Positions 35,885 through 47,420 of a DNA stretch of 64,000 nucleotides are shown piece after piece. Where the stretch lies: contig JANJXV010000024.1 in assembly GCA_024803745.1 (NCBI GenBank), positions 14,710,927 to 14,774,926 on the forward strand, given 5' to 3'. Each line of letters starts with the position of its first letter. Position 1 is the stretch's first letter. A model generated the notes under the pieces. The model was given only the letters and a program-made list of their open reading frames with translations, was not told where the DNA came from and made no database searches. Origin of the DNA: Megascapheus bottae. Lineage: Eukaryota > Chordata > Mammalia > Rodentia > Geomyidae. The position numbers were made by a program, and so were the translations under genes.

Positions 35885-36600
35885 TGTGTTCATCATACTG
35901 CTACCAGAATGATCTACCTGGAATTCATGTCATTCGCTGTTGTACTCCTGCTTTAATCAAGTCAATGATCTCTACCATCCATAGGGCAAAGTCCAGAGTT
36001 CTTGTTAGCTTGCTGTGTGGGACATACATAGCCTGTTGGAATTCCTCCCAATTCCAAGATTACTATGCTGCATGGAATTCAGGTCTGGAGGCAAGGAGAA
36101 GGAAGGTTCAATCAGAGAGTGACGGTCTTGTCACTGAGTGGGAACCTGGGACTATTGGCTTTGTTTCTCTCTGTAGCCACAATCTGCCATGAGATTTTGA
36201 CTCACTTTTCCTCATCTATATTTTCACAGCTCCAGTTCAATAACTCCAGCTCTCATCTACTCACCAAGATCCACAAAGGGAAGGGCCAGGCTTCTGATCT
36301 TAGAGAGCTGAGAGGGTGTTAGGCAGCAGCTAGGGTTCCAAAAATCTTTCTGTGATTGGAATATACTAGCTGTAGTCTGTCTCAGGGCCTTTAAGCATGT
36401 TTTTCCCTCAACTACAATGTTCTCACATTGTATGTAGTGGACAGCTCCCATAGCATCCCAACAGCTTCCTGGGTCATTTGGTTTAGCCCCATCCCCTAGT
36501 CCTCGGATTCCATGTCTATCATGTGACCTGGGCCATTTATTGACCAATTTGCTTTTTATATTTCTGAGTCTTCCAAGAACATACACTATATGATGCCCAA
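35885..36600 (+). repeat. L2 LINE 3' region
   Basis: The L2-like phrases GGGCAAAGTCCAGAGTTCTT, TCAGGGCCTTTAAGCATG, TTTTTCCCTCAACTACAATG and the GGTCATTTGG to TTGACCAATTTGC region are in L2 order. Diverged; the left border is vague. Confidence 0.5.
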
Positions 36601-36776
36601 GCACTGTTTGCTTTGTTGCTGTGCCTTCATTGTCTTGTCAATATGCATAGGGAATTGTAAAATGGGTCACACCCCCAGGAGAGCTTTCCTGTCAATCTCC
36701 TGCTCTTTCTTTCTCCTTTTTCTGTGTGCCTTCTCTCCATTCTATCACACACTGGGATTAGAAATGAAAGCTATAA

Positions 36777-36870
36777 GGGGGGGGAATGTGGTTCAGTGGT
36801 ACAGGACTGGCCACACATGAGCTAGACTCTGGGTCCAATTCTCTTCACAGCAGAAAAATCAAACAACAGC
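36777..36870 (+). repeat. ID-type SINE monomer
   Basis: GGGGAATGTGGTTCAGTGG and ATGAGCTAGACTCTGGGTCC form a single ID unit with an A-rich end. Confidence 0.6.
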
Positions 36871-37274
36871 AACACAAACTCTTAAAATGAAATCGGTGAA
36901 TCACAAACCCATAAAGTGAATCCCTCTTGCTCTCTCAAGATTTTTCTGCTTTTCTGAAGAGGTTTTCTCCCCAGCCCTACACACCATACACACAGCTCCC
37001 CTTTTGTCTCTACTGTCCCGGCTGGTTGAGAAGGAAGCACCCAGAAGAACTGCCCCCAGTTGTCTCTATGCTCTCTATTCATAAAGTGCATTTAAGCCAA
37101 CAGGAAAAACTTTCCAGGAAATCCACAGGCTTCTCATTCTACTCTTGCCCCTTTCCCTGCTTCAATCTAGTTATCCCTGTTATTATTATTCCAGGAGTAT
37201 GGCATACATCCCAGCCATTAGTTCTCTCTATTTCTAGAGAGGAAAGGGATTGAGAAGAAAGACTGATTATCTAT

Positions 37275-37560
37275 CAGGGAAATGCATTTTTCCTTTCTCT
37301 GGACAGCCCATTGGATTTTTTCTGAAGTCATTTCTGGCTTGGAATTGGGGCTGCTGCTTCTGAAATGAGCCCCCCATGTTGGGGGTGGGTGCTGATTTTA
37401 TAGCTGCTGGGTAATAGCCTTTTCTGATTTATGAATTGGCATGGGGGGAGGTGCTGAGGCCCCGGATGGGTTCATCACCAAGAGAGCTGCCATATAAATG
37501 CTTCTGTCACATAAAATTATTGTTCTCATTTTGACTTAAAAATATTCTTTTAGGTAGTGG
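37275..37560. promoter_or_regulatory. Candidate conserved non-coding block
   Basis: Non-repetitive, with alternating GC-rich and TTTATG/ATAAAT stretches (TGATTTATGAATTGGC, GCCATATAAATGC) and one CCCCGGATG. Only the texture suggests constraint. Confidence 0.22.
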
Positions 37561-39749
37561 AGAAATTTAGATTTGAATGGGAAACAGAAAAAGGAAGAGA
37601 CACTTGGTCCCTTTGGCCCAGAAAGCAAAAATGCTCAGGCAGTACCCAGAAACAGCCACCTGCTTTGAAGACAATTACCAGATGGTTAAATTATTGCCTG
37701 GGGCAGGAGTTAGGGGCTTGGTACTTTGCCTTAAAGCCAAAGATGCATTCTCAGACAGCAGGGAGATGGAGAGAGTAATATCTTAGGTGTCTGGCCTAAG
37801 TTCCAGTTTGATTTTGTTGTTGTTGTTATTGTTTTAAGCTGATTAAGAGAAGGTCATATCATGTAAGTTCTTTTCATTTTCTCCAAATGAATCTAGTGTG
37901 CAGATTCATTGAAATGCACCCACTGCTTAGTTTGGATCTGCGAGGTACAATCCACAGAACCGCCTCCCCAGAGGCTGTGCAGAAAAATGAGAAAATATAA
38001 GACTCAGTCTCTGCCTTGTAGCAGCACATCACTAGGAGGATGTGCGTGACAGGAATCAACATGCAGAAGGCGGACCAGGCACAGAAGCCAGGGATTTCCC
38101 TGGGGAAGAAGGAGCAGAGCATCCTGGGCAAATGGCAAAACCAAAGCAGGCACCCACTGGAGGAGGTCATACACCATCTGGCTAAAGAATTCAGGAACTG
38201 TCGGCAGCTTATGCTTTATGTGTTTAAGGTCTGTTTCTGCAATAAATATAAAACCTTGAGAATTCTGCCATAGATTTCTATTGTGCCCACCTCTTTCATT
38301 CCCTGCACTTGGGGTCAAACAGTAGGTAAGGAGAAATCATATTCACTTTTACCAAGGTAAGGATTACATTTGAGACTTTGCAGAGGCCACATGGTCTTAG
38401 TCTATGTAACAGAGTTCTTATGGTAAAAATAGCCAAGGACCTCATGTAAATGAAGGAGTTGACGGGATTCTAATAAACTGTCAGCTACAAAAAATATCCA
38501 AGAAACAAAAACAAACAACAACAACAAAAACCAAAAACAGGTGGCTAATCAGATTTGGATTGTCCTTTGCCAATTCTACCTAACAGAGGAAAACTAAATA
38601 CTTATTGAATTGAGTTGAAAGGATATTGCTGAATTACAAGTGTATTTTACTTGTTTTTCAACTATCAAACAGGATCCATTTATAAATGCTCTGCATTTCT
38701 TTATAAATTATTTATAAATGCTCTGCATTTATTTACTGTGTGTATTTACTTCAGTAGTACCTATAACACCCACCCATTCTATGACCATATTTTAAGCAAT
38801 GGATCACTTCTTTGATAACCTGAATTTCCATATCTCATCCAGTATGCAAAGATGTTATGTTATCTTTTTCCATGGAACCAAGCTCCAGACAGCAATATAA
38901 GAAATCTCCCCTCCCATTTTAGGTCTAAAGGTGATAGTGATAAGGAAGAGAAGGAAGACAGGATTCTTTTCAGGGTGTGGCCTGAGGGACACTGGATAAT
39001 GCAAGCTGCTGAGCTGTCTCCATTCAGCCGGTTTAACTGTGGGACTTAGTTCATTTCTTTAATTTATTTCTTTGCTTTCATGGCAGAATAAACTCCAAAT
39101 TCCAGGGGTCAACTAAGCCCCTGCCACTAGTCCATGCGTGGCCAAAAACACCCTTTGGTATCATCAGTCAATGCCAGCTAGTTAATAATGACCAGCCTCT
39201 TCGTTAATGGCCCGAGGCAGGGGTCCTGGGGCGACAAAGCTCCAGGAGAAATGCTTGTCAACAGCTTCATAGAGACAATAGTTGACAAGAAGCTCTTCTT
39301 CTGGCCATGTTCAAGGGCATATCCCACCATGCTCAGCTCTTTAGAAAGGTAGTAATTAGGTTTTTCCCCCCCTTCAGTGCACATGGTGAATGCAGCAGGA
39401 TCTGGCATTTGGAGAACCATTAGGGTCTGTCCCTCTCATCTTGACTAGCCTCGGGTTTATGTGTATAACTAAGAAATAATAAGATTGCAATGCACTATGA
39501 GGGCTGCACGTGGCTCCTACAGAGAGAAAAGACACTTTCAAGTGTCAAGGCTGCAGGCAAGAAAAGGCTACTGCAAAGTAAAGTTGACCATGACTTACTT
39601 GGCTAGCTCCATCTACCACAGCACACAGCATCACTCACAAGCAGCAGGTGGTGACAGAGTACTAACTAGGAAGTTCCTAGAAGGCATCCAACTTTTCTTG
39701 TGTATCTTCACACCAGCCAGGATGGATATTGAAGAATGATAAAGACGAA

Positions 39750-39752
<3 letters not shown>
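37561..39752. other. Intron with no recognisable element except short duplications
   Basis: An exact 21-base segment occurs at 38678-38698 and again at 38710-38730 (period 32). An (AAC)n-like patch lies at 38504-38537. No exon-like segment was found. Confidence 0.45.

Positions 39753-39793
<41 letters not shown>
39753..39793. repeat. (GT)n microsatellite at a SINE tail
   Basis: About 20 GT units abut the tail side of the minus-strand SINE at 39794. Confidence 0.97.
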
Positions 39794-39794
<1 letters not shown>

Positions 39795-39953
39795 AAGGAT
39801 GGTACTCTATCACTTATTTCAAATCTCCCTTTCTGCCTTTTTGTTGGTTTCTCATAGACATTTCTTCCTAACCTGGTTTTGAACACTGATCCTCAGATCT
39901 CAGTCTCCTGAGTACCTAGGATTACAGTCGTGAGCCAGTGCTCAGTAGGACAA
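39794..39953 (-). repeat. B1-ID SINE, ID half shortened
   Basis: The linker (TTGGTTTCTCATAGACATTTC) and the B1 half (CAGTCTCCTGAGTACCTAGG, GTGAGCCAGTGC) are clear. Much of the ID half has been lost or replaced by the GT array. Confidence 0.75.
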
Positions 39954-40638
39954 ATATTTCTAAGCCTGCAGGACTATAGCCATCTGGTCAGTGTTTCCTA
40001 ATTGCATACCATAATAGGTCATAGCTTTGCTGCCATTTTGCTCTTACTAGCTAGTGGACTTTAGGAAATGCCTAGAGAAGACAGCCCTCCCACAGCTCAG
40101 TCCCCTTGGGTATGAACGAGCTTCTATTCTCCAATGAACTCCGCAAATATTTTCATTGTCCATGGTTGTATTACTGTAGTAATGGTTGGTCCACAGTATT
40201 GATTTGGTCCACAGATGAGAAAATGGAAATGAAGATGCCACAGACCAGGACTTGAAGCAGAAACTTCATCCAAGACTTTCAGAGATACCTCATTGCTACC
40301 TCCTAAATTGTCAATAAAGAACTGCCAAAACCAAATTGCTGATATTGAGAAATCACTTGAGTAAAAAACCCAGAAGGGCAGATGATGACAGTAGCATGGC
40401 TTGAAAATGTGAGTTGGATGCCCAAAGCTGAAGGTAATGTATTGCCAGCAGATATAAAGGCATTTTCCTAGGTCAGTACTTTTTGTACTGATCATGAGAT
40501 AGGTTATACATTGCAACCCAAAGCACATGTCCATGCATATACGCAGTCGAAGCACTTACCCTTACTATATTTGATGGACACTGCTCCATTCGATTTTATT
40601 TTATTTCATTTAAAACAAAATTCTGGTCATGACCCTTT

Positions 40639-40680
40639 AAATTGATTTTGTGACCCACTAAATTGATTTCCTGACCCACT
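40639..40680. repeat. 21-bp imperfect tandem duplication
   Basis: AAATTGATTT followed by two variable bases and TGACCCACT occurs twice without a gap. The rest of 39954-41400 shows nothing else. Confidence 0.85.
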
Positions 40681-41409
40681 AATGTGTCATGGCCAGCAGT
40701 TTGAAAAACACTGGCCTGACCCTATTCCAACTCCCCCTTCCCTCCTCGGGGCCTGGAAGAGGGAAATAATGTGGGGATGAGCAAGACAGGAGCTGGAACT
40801 GGGAAAAAACTGAGGAGGAAGGGCAAAGAAATACTCAAAATATAAAGTAAGAGAATAGAGTGAGATGAGAAGGAAGAAATGAAGAGGAAATAGGAGACAA
40901 AAATGAGAAAGGGCTGGACTAAATTGGTTCATATCGAGGTTCTCAAGCTGTTCGGCCTACATTTACACCAAAACCTTCCCCAATAGGGTTAATAGCCAGA
41001 GCTCTGGTAATGATGGTTGGTTGTCTAGAGAACTCTCATCTGCCAGTACCACCTAGCTCCTTATGATTACCTCAAGAAGGAATCTTCTATGTGTTGTTCC
41101 AGAACCCTGGCTCTAGAAAGATCTGGAAGGCAGTGTGTAAATATGCAGAATGAAGAAACTTTGCGAATAAAGGCTTTATGAACTTGTGACCTGGGTCTAA
41201 CTAGTGAATTCTGTTTACAAAGGAGATAGTTATAGAAAACAAAAGAGAAGTGAAAATTACAGATTGAGGTAAGATTAGTTTACAAAGGGGCTGCAAACTA
41301 TGTACTCTGATGGCCAGATCTTTATATATGGTTCTACTTGTACAGTGCATAATAAACTTTTTTCAAGCATAAGAAACGTGCATGCACACACCTGTGTGAG
41401 TACACACAT

Positions 41410-41410
<1 letters not shown>

Positions 41411-41450
<40 letters not shown>
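41411..41450. repeat. (CA)n microsatellite at a SINE tail
   Basis: Twenty CA units immediately left of the TTTATTTATTTTATTT tail of the minus-strand SINE. Confidence 0.97.
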
Positions 41451-41451
<1 letters not shown>

Positions 41452-41465
41452 TTATTTATTTTATT

Positions 41466-41682
41466 TGGAGGAGTCATGGGGCTTGAATTGTGGGCCTAGG
41501 TGCTGTCCCTGAGCATTTCAGCTTAAGGCTACCAACCTACCCTTGAGCCACAGTGCCACTCCCAGTTTTCTGGTGGTTAATTGGAGATAAGAGTCTCACA
41601 TTCTTTTGTGCCCACGCTGGCTTTGAACTGTGATACTCCTGAGTAACTAGGATTATAGGCGTGAGCCATCATGCCCAGATTA
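41466..41682 (-). repeat. B1-ID fused SINE
   Basis: ID half with AGGTGCTGTCCCTGAGC, linker TGGTTAATTGGAGATAAGAG, B1 half ending GTGAGCCATCATGCCC. A short deletion removes the CTCAGATCTCAGCCTC stretch. Confidence 0.9.
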
Positions 41683-41716
41683 TTTACTTATTTTTATTTT
41701 AAGAATATACATCTGG

Positions 41717-41916
41717 GGCCGGGAGTTTGGCCTAGTGGTTAAAGTGCTTGCCTAGCATGCACGAAGGCCCAGGTTCGATTCCTTGGTACCACATACATAG
41801 AAAAGAGCTGGGAGTGGTGCTGAGGCTCAAGTGGTAGAGCTCTAACCTTGAGAAAGTCCAAGGACAGTGCTCAGGCCCTGAGCTCAAGCCCAGGACTGGC
41901 CAAAAAAAAAAAAAAA
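41717..41916 (+). mobile_element. Young dimeric ID-type SINE with 16-bp duplication
   Basis: The left ID unit has the tRNA-like A box (TGGCCTAGTGGTTAAAG) and B box (GGTTCGATTCC). A second ID-like unit starts near AGTGGTGCTGAGGCTC and also carries GTGGTAGAGCTC. The element ends in an uninterrupted A run. The flanks AAGAATATACATCTGG at 41701-41716 and 41917-41932 are identical. The intact promoter boxes, clean tail and perfect duplication mark a recent insertion. Confidence 0.93.
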
Positions 41917-42045
41917 AAGAATATACATCTGGTCTGCAAGAGTGATGGATGGTGGATGGGGGAGATTGACTAGAATACAGTATAGCAGTATAGACATGTG
42001 TGGGAATGTAAAAGTGAAATCCCTTTCCCAGCTCACTAATGCGAG

Positions 42046-42048
<3 letters not shown>

Positions 42049-42083
<35 letters not shown>

Positions 42084-42101
42084 TATGTGTGTGTGTGTGT
42101 G
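42049..42101. repeat. (GT)n microsatellite at a SINE tail
   Basis: GT array with one TTTGTAT interruption, at the tail side of the next SINE. Confidence 0.97.
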
Positions 42102-42305
42102 CTGGCCCTAGGGCTTGAATGCAGGCCCTGAATACTGTCCCTGATCTTTGTTGGTCAAGACTAATGCACTACAACTTGAGCCACAGCTCCCCTTCCAGCA
42201 TTTAATTTTTGGTGGTTAACTGAAGAAAGAAGTCTCATCAACTTTTCTGACTACATTGGATCTGAACCATGAGCCTCAGATCTCAGCCTCCTGAGCAGCT
42301 AGTGT
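42102..42305 (-). repeat. B1-ID fused SINE
   Basis: ID half with AATACTGTCCCTGATC, linker GGTGGTTAACTGAAGAAAG, B1 half CTCAGCCTCCTGAGCAGC; truncated at the right end. Confidence 0.85.
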
Positions 42306-43547
42306 GAGAAACTGGTGCTCATATATAAGCTAAGATCTTTTAAAAGGAGTATACGTATTATCCTTGTTAGTATGATTGCATTTTCAAACACAGAAAATTA
42401 GGAACTAAAAGAATGAGATAAAGGTTCAAAGAGCAGCTTAATTTTTCTTTTACTAATGAGTAATGTGAAATACTCTATTATCACCCAGAAAATGTTATTA
42501 ATCCAGATAAGAGATATTAGGATTGGTTGCATCATCATCATCGATCTTTCTTTAATAACCAGGGATACGAGATTCTAAGGTCTGGGTTCCAGCGGCTGTC
42601 GTAATGGGAAAGGACACCATATACAGATACAGAACACATTGCTCAGGATATTGCTTAAGTCATGATAGTTCTTTATCCTTGTTTTCATGAACCAATTAAG
42701 TGAAGACTGGTTGTGAAATTCTGAGAGTAGATTCTCACCTTCTCTGGTGTCACTCAGTTGTTTCAACTAACCAGAAGGTGCTGAATTTTTTATATTTTTT
42801 AACAAATGGGTTAAAACTCTTTATAACTCTTCCATGGAAGATTTTTTAAGAAAGTAGATCATGTGCCTAACTTTTTAAGTTTTTAGATATGAATTTTTAA
42901 AGCTTCACATTCATTATCAGTGACAAAAATCACATAATGATGAAAATTCTTCCAAACATCTTTTTTCCCTCCCTTCCAATGGTCTCTCCATACCATAAGT
43001 TCTGTGTGAAAATATTTACTTTCTTACCCATCAGCAACATACTACTTACATATTGAAGGGGAAGATTAGGTGCTTAGCTTTTCAAAGTTATCAGCAAAGT
43101 GGCATACTCTGACAGCTGCTTGTCAGGACTGAAAAGGTCACCAAATGTGGAACATTTTTATTCTTTTAAAAGAAAAAAGTGTTTAATTACATAAGCAGGA
43201 AGCATCTGCGTTATACCAAATGAATTTCATGGATAGTTCCATACTATTGAAGTGGATTATAAAGATGCTATTTAAAGGATTGTGTTTACAACTTTGATTA
43301 TGTGTGTCATATACAAATTGTAAATTTGTTCCAATATTCTGAAACAAAACCAGCCAATACGAATGTCAATGTTGCATTCTACTCCCGGAATGCTAGAATT
43401 CTCCTGAACCTCCAGGCTCTTTTATGGCTGACCTAAGGTGCCTAAGCATGAATGGCATAGACCAACAGAGGGAAAAAGCAGCTAGTATTAAATTCCAGGT
43501 ATATACAAGTAAAGTCAACTTTTTTTGTTGCTTCAGACAGAAGATTT
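42306..43547. other. Intron with no recognisable feature
   Basis: AT-rich unique-looking sequence. A (CATCAT)n trace at 42531-42541 is too short to count. Confidence 0.45.
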
Positions 43548-43725
43548 TCAGGCTGGGTATAGTGGTAACCCTAATTAGTGGGGGGCTTCAGGTGGGAGAA
43601 TCATGGTCCAAATCCTGACTGAGCATAGGAACTTATCTGGAAAACAAACTAAAGTAAAAAAGACTAGAGATATGGCTCCTAATTCAAGGTCCTTGAGTTC
43701 AATCCCTAGTACAATAAATTGAAAA
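43548..43725 (+). repeat. Old B1/ID-related SINE
   Basis: GGGTATAGTGGTAACCC, GGTGGGAGAATCATGGTCC, an A-rich linker, then AGAGATATGGCTCC and TTGAGTTCAATCCCTAGTAC. Confidence 0.6.
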
Positions 43726-43754
43726 GTTTCTTTTAAAATTCTAATAAAAATGAG

Positions 43755-43870
43755 TGTGGATGAGTCATGCCTATAATCCTAGCTACTCAGGAGGCTGAGA
43801 TCTGAAGATCATGGTCCAAAGCCAGTCTATCCAGGAAAGTTTATGAAACTCATTTGCAATTAGCTAAGAC
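43755..43870 (+). repeat. B1 half of a fused SINE
   Basis: TAATCCTAGCTACTCAGGAG, CTGAGATCTGAAGATC and AAAGCCAGTC are followed by ATTTGCAATTAGCTAAG; the ID half is missing. Confidence 0.8.
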
Positions 43871-43884
43871 AAACCCTCTTTTCC

Positions 43885-43995
43885 TTTGTATATATTTGAG
43901 ACACAGACTTGTTAACTCTGTGGAGCTGGCCTCGAAATTGAGATTCTTCTATCTCTACCTGCAGAGTAGCTGATATTGTGCATACTATAATGTTC
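43885..43995 (-). repeat. B1-like element, old
   Basis: TTTGAGACACAGACTTGTTA, GAGCTGGCCTCGAAATTG and GTAGCTGATATTGTGCA resemble a reversed plain B1 monomer of 7SL origin. Confidence 0.5.
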
Positions 43996-44318
43996 ATCCT
44001 AGATCCACCGTCTTACTCAGACCATTAGATCCTAGCCTTGTACACAGAGAAGCAGAATTTCTTGAAGGACCTGGCCTTTCCTCCCATCTGAAGTCCAAAT
44101 GGTGACCCTGGTTATTATCTGTGTATGTTAGTTGGATACTATCCATTTAACTGGGATAGATTAGAAGCCTTTGGTACCCGCTGACTCAATGAAGATAGAG
44201 CTAACAGAGGACTTTGTCCTCTGTCACTCTTGGCACTGAAACCAGCATCTGGAGACTGTAAGAGTGTGTTTATAAATAATGGATACCCTTATGATAATTT
44301 TTATAAAGCTAAAACTAG

Positions 44319-44376
44319 TAGAGGTGGAAGCTAAGATGAATGAAAATAATAGAGGTGGAAGCTAAGATGGATGAAA
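44319..44376. repeat. 31-bp period duplication
   Basis: A 27-base segment beginning TAGAGGTGGAAGCTAAGATG occurs at 44319-44345 and 44350-44376 with one difference. Confidence 0.9.
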
Positions 44377-44457
44377 TCCTCATTAGATGCTATATGCTGT
44401 CTTTGGAATTTTATGTTCATTTTCTAATCTACTCATTGTAGCCATTCAGTGAGTGAG

Positions 44458-44458
<1 letters not shown>

Positions 44459-44502
<44 letters not shown>
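44459..44502. repeat. (CA)n microsatellite
   Basis: About 22 CA units. This one lies upstream of the next SINE, not at its tail. Confidence 0.97.
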
Positions 44503-44505
<3 letters not shown>

Positions 44506-44528
44506 CATTTTGGGGGGAAGAATACTGA

Positions 44529-44723
44529 TATGGGGGCTGAGAGTGTGGCTTACTAGTAGAGTACATGCCTGACATGCACGAACCCCAGGGTTTAATTTTC
44601 AGTACCACATATACAGAAAAAGCTGAAAGTGGTGCTGTGGCTCAAGTGGTAGAGTACTACCCTTGAGAAAGCTCAAGTACAGTGCTGAGGCCCTGAATTC
44701 AAGCCTCAGGATTGGCAAAATAA
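44529..44723 (+). mobile_element. Dimeric ID-type SINE with 11-bp duplication
   Basis: Same two-unit structure as 41717, more diverged (AGAGTGTGGCTTACTAG, GTACCACATATACAG, GTGCTGTGGCTCAAGTGG). AAGAATACTGA flanks it at 44518-44528 and 44724-44734. Confidence 0.9.
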
Positions 44724-44734
44724 AAGAATACTGA

Positions 44735-45524
44735 AAAGCAGAGAGGTTGAAAACCTTCCCCAAGATCAAGTAGCAAAATCGCGGGCAGGAAGCAAAGCTG
44801 CTGGGTTCAGACGTTGTGATCCTCTAGCAGAAGCACAGACCTGCAGAGTGCCATCTTCCATTCTATTCTTCCATCCCTTTCTTTGTTGCTCAACTTTTAA
44901 AGAAGACATATGCGGGTAGTCCTTCTTCCTAATCATTATGCATCCCCTTGAAACTATTGCATCTGTCTTTGAGTCAGTTTCCAATTCACATCTCCATTGT
45001 CTTCTTATAATACTTGACATGCACTTAAAAATCTACAATGAGATGCAACTCTGCCATTTGTAATTTCTCCTTTTATCCTTATGTTGCATTTGGTAAAATC
45101 ATGTAACATCACTAATGCAATGTAGTCATTCTGAACAATGGCATAAATTAACATGCACCTATTTACTTTTGAAATGGTCTCATCAATATTCAAACTGAGT
45201 GCATAATTCACTTAAATATCAGATATTTCCAGTCTCTCTTGTCTGTGGAACTCTAGTGACAGTCAATCAGAAATAGATAGAACTACTTCTATTCAGACAC
45301 CTTCCTTTGAAGGCAGACGAGATGGGTTGGGATTGGGTGCTAGCTGTATTCCATCAGCCCTGGGGTGGGGCAGAGGAGACAACCTGGAAGCTCTTCAACC
45401 TGGAGACTGAGCTTTAGCCTCCAGATGAAAGTTCTTTTAATCCCTCCCCACTGATGTATTAAAAATGTTACCCACGAGCTCATGTTGTTGAAGGCATGGG
45501 CCCCAGAGAAGCAGAGTTTAGGGC
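44735..45524. other. Intron with no recognisable feature
   Basis: No family landmarks or exon-like segment. Confidence 0.4.
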
Positions 45525-45884
45525 TGAAGCCTCTGGGAAATGATTGGCTCATGGGGGCTCCGACTTCATTCAAAGATCAATCTATTGATGGGTTCACAAC
45601 TTAATAAGCTGTTGGGAGGTGCGGGAGACTTTAGGAAGCAGGGCCTAGTTGTAGGCAGTAGGCTACTTCAGGGCATGACCATGAATTTATGTAATTTATC
45701 CAAACCCTTCTCTCCCTTTCTCCCTCCCTCCCTCCCTCTTTCTGCTTCCTGGTTTGCATGAAGTGAGCAGCTCTACCATACTGCCACCATATGCTTCATG
45801 CCATGACATCCACCTTGCCAAAGACACAGAAACAAGAGGCAATGACCATGGACTGAAAACACTGAAACTGACTCAAAATAGTCT
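45525..45884 (+). repeat. MaLR-type LTR, left part
   Basis: GGGAAATGATTGGCTCATGG, ATTGATGGGTTCACAACTT, GCAGGGCCTAGTTGTAGG, a CCCT-rich stretch, TCTGCTTCCTGGTTTGCATG, and CAATGACCATGGACTGAAAA follow the order I know from MaLR LTRs. It is a non-coding ancient LTR remnant. Confidence 0.6.
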
Positions 45885-46162
45885 TCCTTCTTCTTGTTCT
45901 TCCTCTTGTTCTTTCTTCTCCTCCTCCTCCTCCTCTTCTTCCTCCTCCTGTACTTCTTTTTCTTGTGTACTTACAACTCCTTGATTCTTCTTATTTTGGG
46001 TATTATTCATGTTTGAACTATGCACTTCATGCTTCTACCACTTTAATCACACCGCCAGCCCTTTTTTGCTTTAGGTATTTTTTTAGATAGAGTCTTTGAC
46101 TTGAAATTCCTACTTATGTCTTTGAGTAGCAAAGATTACAAGCATGAGCCACTGTACCTGAA
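45885..46162 (-). repeat. SINE with (TCC)n-rich tail inserted in the LTR
   Basis: The tail side is CT-rich (45888-45962). Then come an ID-like half (TTTGAACTATGCACTTC, CTACCACTTTAATCACACC) and a B1 half ending ATTACAAGCATGAGCCAC. LTR sequence resumes right after it. Confidence 0.65.
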
Positions 46163-46225
46163 AAATCTTTCCTTCCTCAAGTTAATTTTGTCACAATGAC
46201 TGAAAAACTAAGAGTTACCAAGCCC
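46163..46225 (+). repeat. MaLR-type LTR, right part
   Basis: AAATCTTTCCTTCCTCAAGT and TTTTGTCACAATGACTGAAA match the LTR 3' end and continue the copy broken at 45884. Confidence 0.6.
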
Positions 46226-47224
46226 TAATTCCACAGGAAATCCAGGTCTCCTGAGAAACCTTCATGCAGGACCCTTCTCTTCCAATGCCCTTGAGGCTGA
46301 ACTGACTTTGTGTTGGCCTTCTCTCCATACCAGATCCTCAGCCCCTCCCACTTCATTTCCTGGGGCAGCTTGTCATCCATGTCTACATCCTCATGGAGTG
46401 CTCTCTCCCTGCACTGGAACCCCTCCCTGCCCTAGAACTCCCCTGGGGTTGGTCTGCATTCCCACTCTTTGCCCAGACCTAGCTGCCCACACAGACTATT
46501 TCCCACCTCTAGCTCTCCTGTACATGACTGTCTCCAAGTGGGATGGATGCTTACACAGTTACTTTTCCTATAGATCGTTCAGAAGCTTCTAGCCTTCTTT
46601 TGATTTTCTCTTTTTTTTTGAGAGGGGGGCTACATAATGCCCAGACCTGTTGCTGATTATACAGTAAGCCGTTGTAGTGACAAAAAGTACTAGAATGCCA
46701 AATTAGGAGAAGAATGTCCAAGCTCACCAGGAAAGAGCTGCCAAAGCTTTCCTTCATAAATGACCCATGCATTTCATTGTCTTTCCTTCTTTCCCACCTT
46801 GCCTGCCTGGTCCTATGTTTATACCCATCTTGTCCTGGGACAGAGAGAAGGGGAACAAACCATGTTCCCATCTGCTGCCAATATCCTTTAGTCTTTCCAA
46901 TGCTCAGTGTGTGCCAACTTCAAATATCCAGTGGAGCTGGACTCAAATGAAGGGCCTTCCCCAGAGTGGGAGGTAGAAGGCCAAAGACTTGTTCTAGGGG
47001 AAGGAGACACAAGCTCCTGCCTCTTTCTGCCCTGGAAAGCAGGACTCCTTACTGGCATGAAGAAAGTCTCTACTTTTGTGTTTTCTTAGGGGCTTGAAAA
47101 TGGACAAGGGAAGCAGGGATTCCCAGGTAGGAGCAAGACACTGGAGCTGAACTTGCCTTTCTCCATCCTGTGGGGATTTGTGCATAATAGCCTGGCCCTA
47201 GCAACAATCCAGCCTCTAAAAGCG
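46226..47224. other. Intron with no recognisable feature
   Basis: Pyrimidine-rich to 46560, otherwise plain. No exon or repeat was recognised. Confidence 0.4.
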
Positions 47225-47420
47225 ATATTAATAGCCATAATGATGAAGTAATGCCACTTATGGTAACCTACTACAAGCGAGGCACACTATCTAGATCAGC
47301 TTTAATCCTAAAACCACCAACAGATGATTTTTATCTCTTGCATTTTGTACATGAAGGAACCAAAGCATGAACTCCTTGAGCGAGTTGCCTTGGGTGGCAG
47401 AGCTGGTGAGCACAAAGGGC
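47225..47420 (-). repeat. MIR remnant
   Basis: CTACAAGCGAGGCACACTAT, TTTTGTACATGAAGGAACC and TGGCAGAGCTGGTGAG fit a reversed MIR. Confidence 0.65.

Noticed and set aside
37874..38318. Overlapping minus-strand open frames, one with a hydrophobic membrane-like stretch
   Set aside because: Two different frames overlap the same bases, neither matches a known family, and neither joins in phase to the PLXNA4 exons.
41717..41790. tRNA-like A and B boxes
   Set aside because: They belong to the ID-type SINE. There is no cloverleaf with anticodon stem, and the unit is followed by a second SINE monomer and an A tail.
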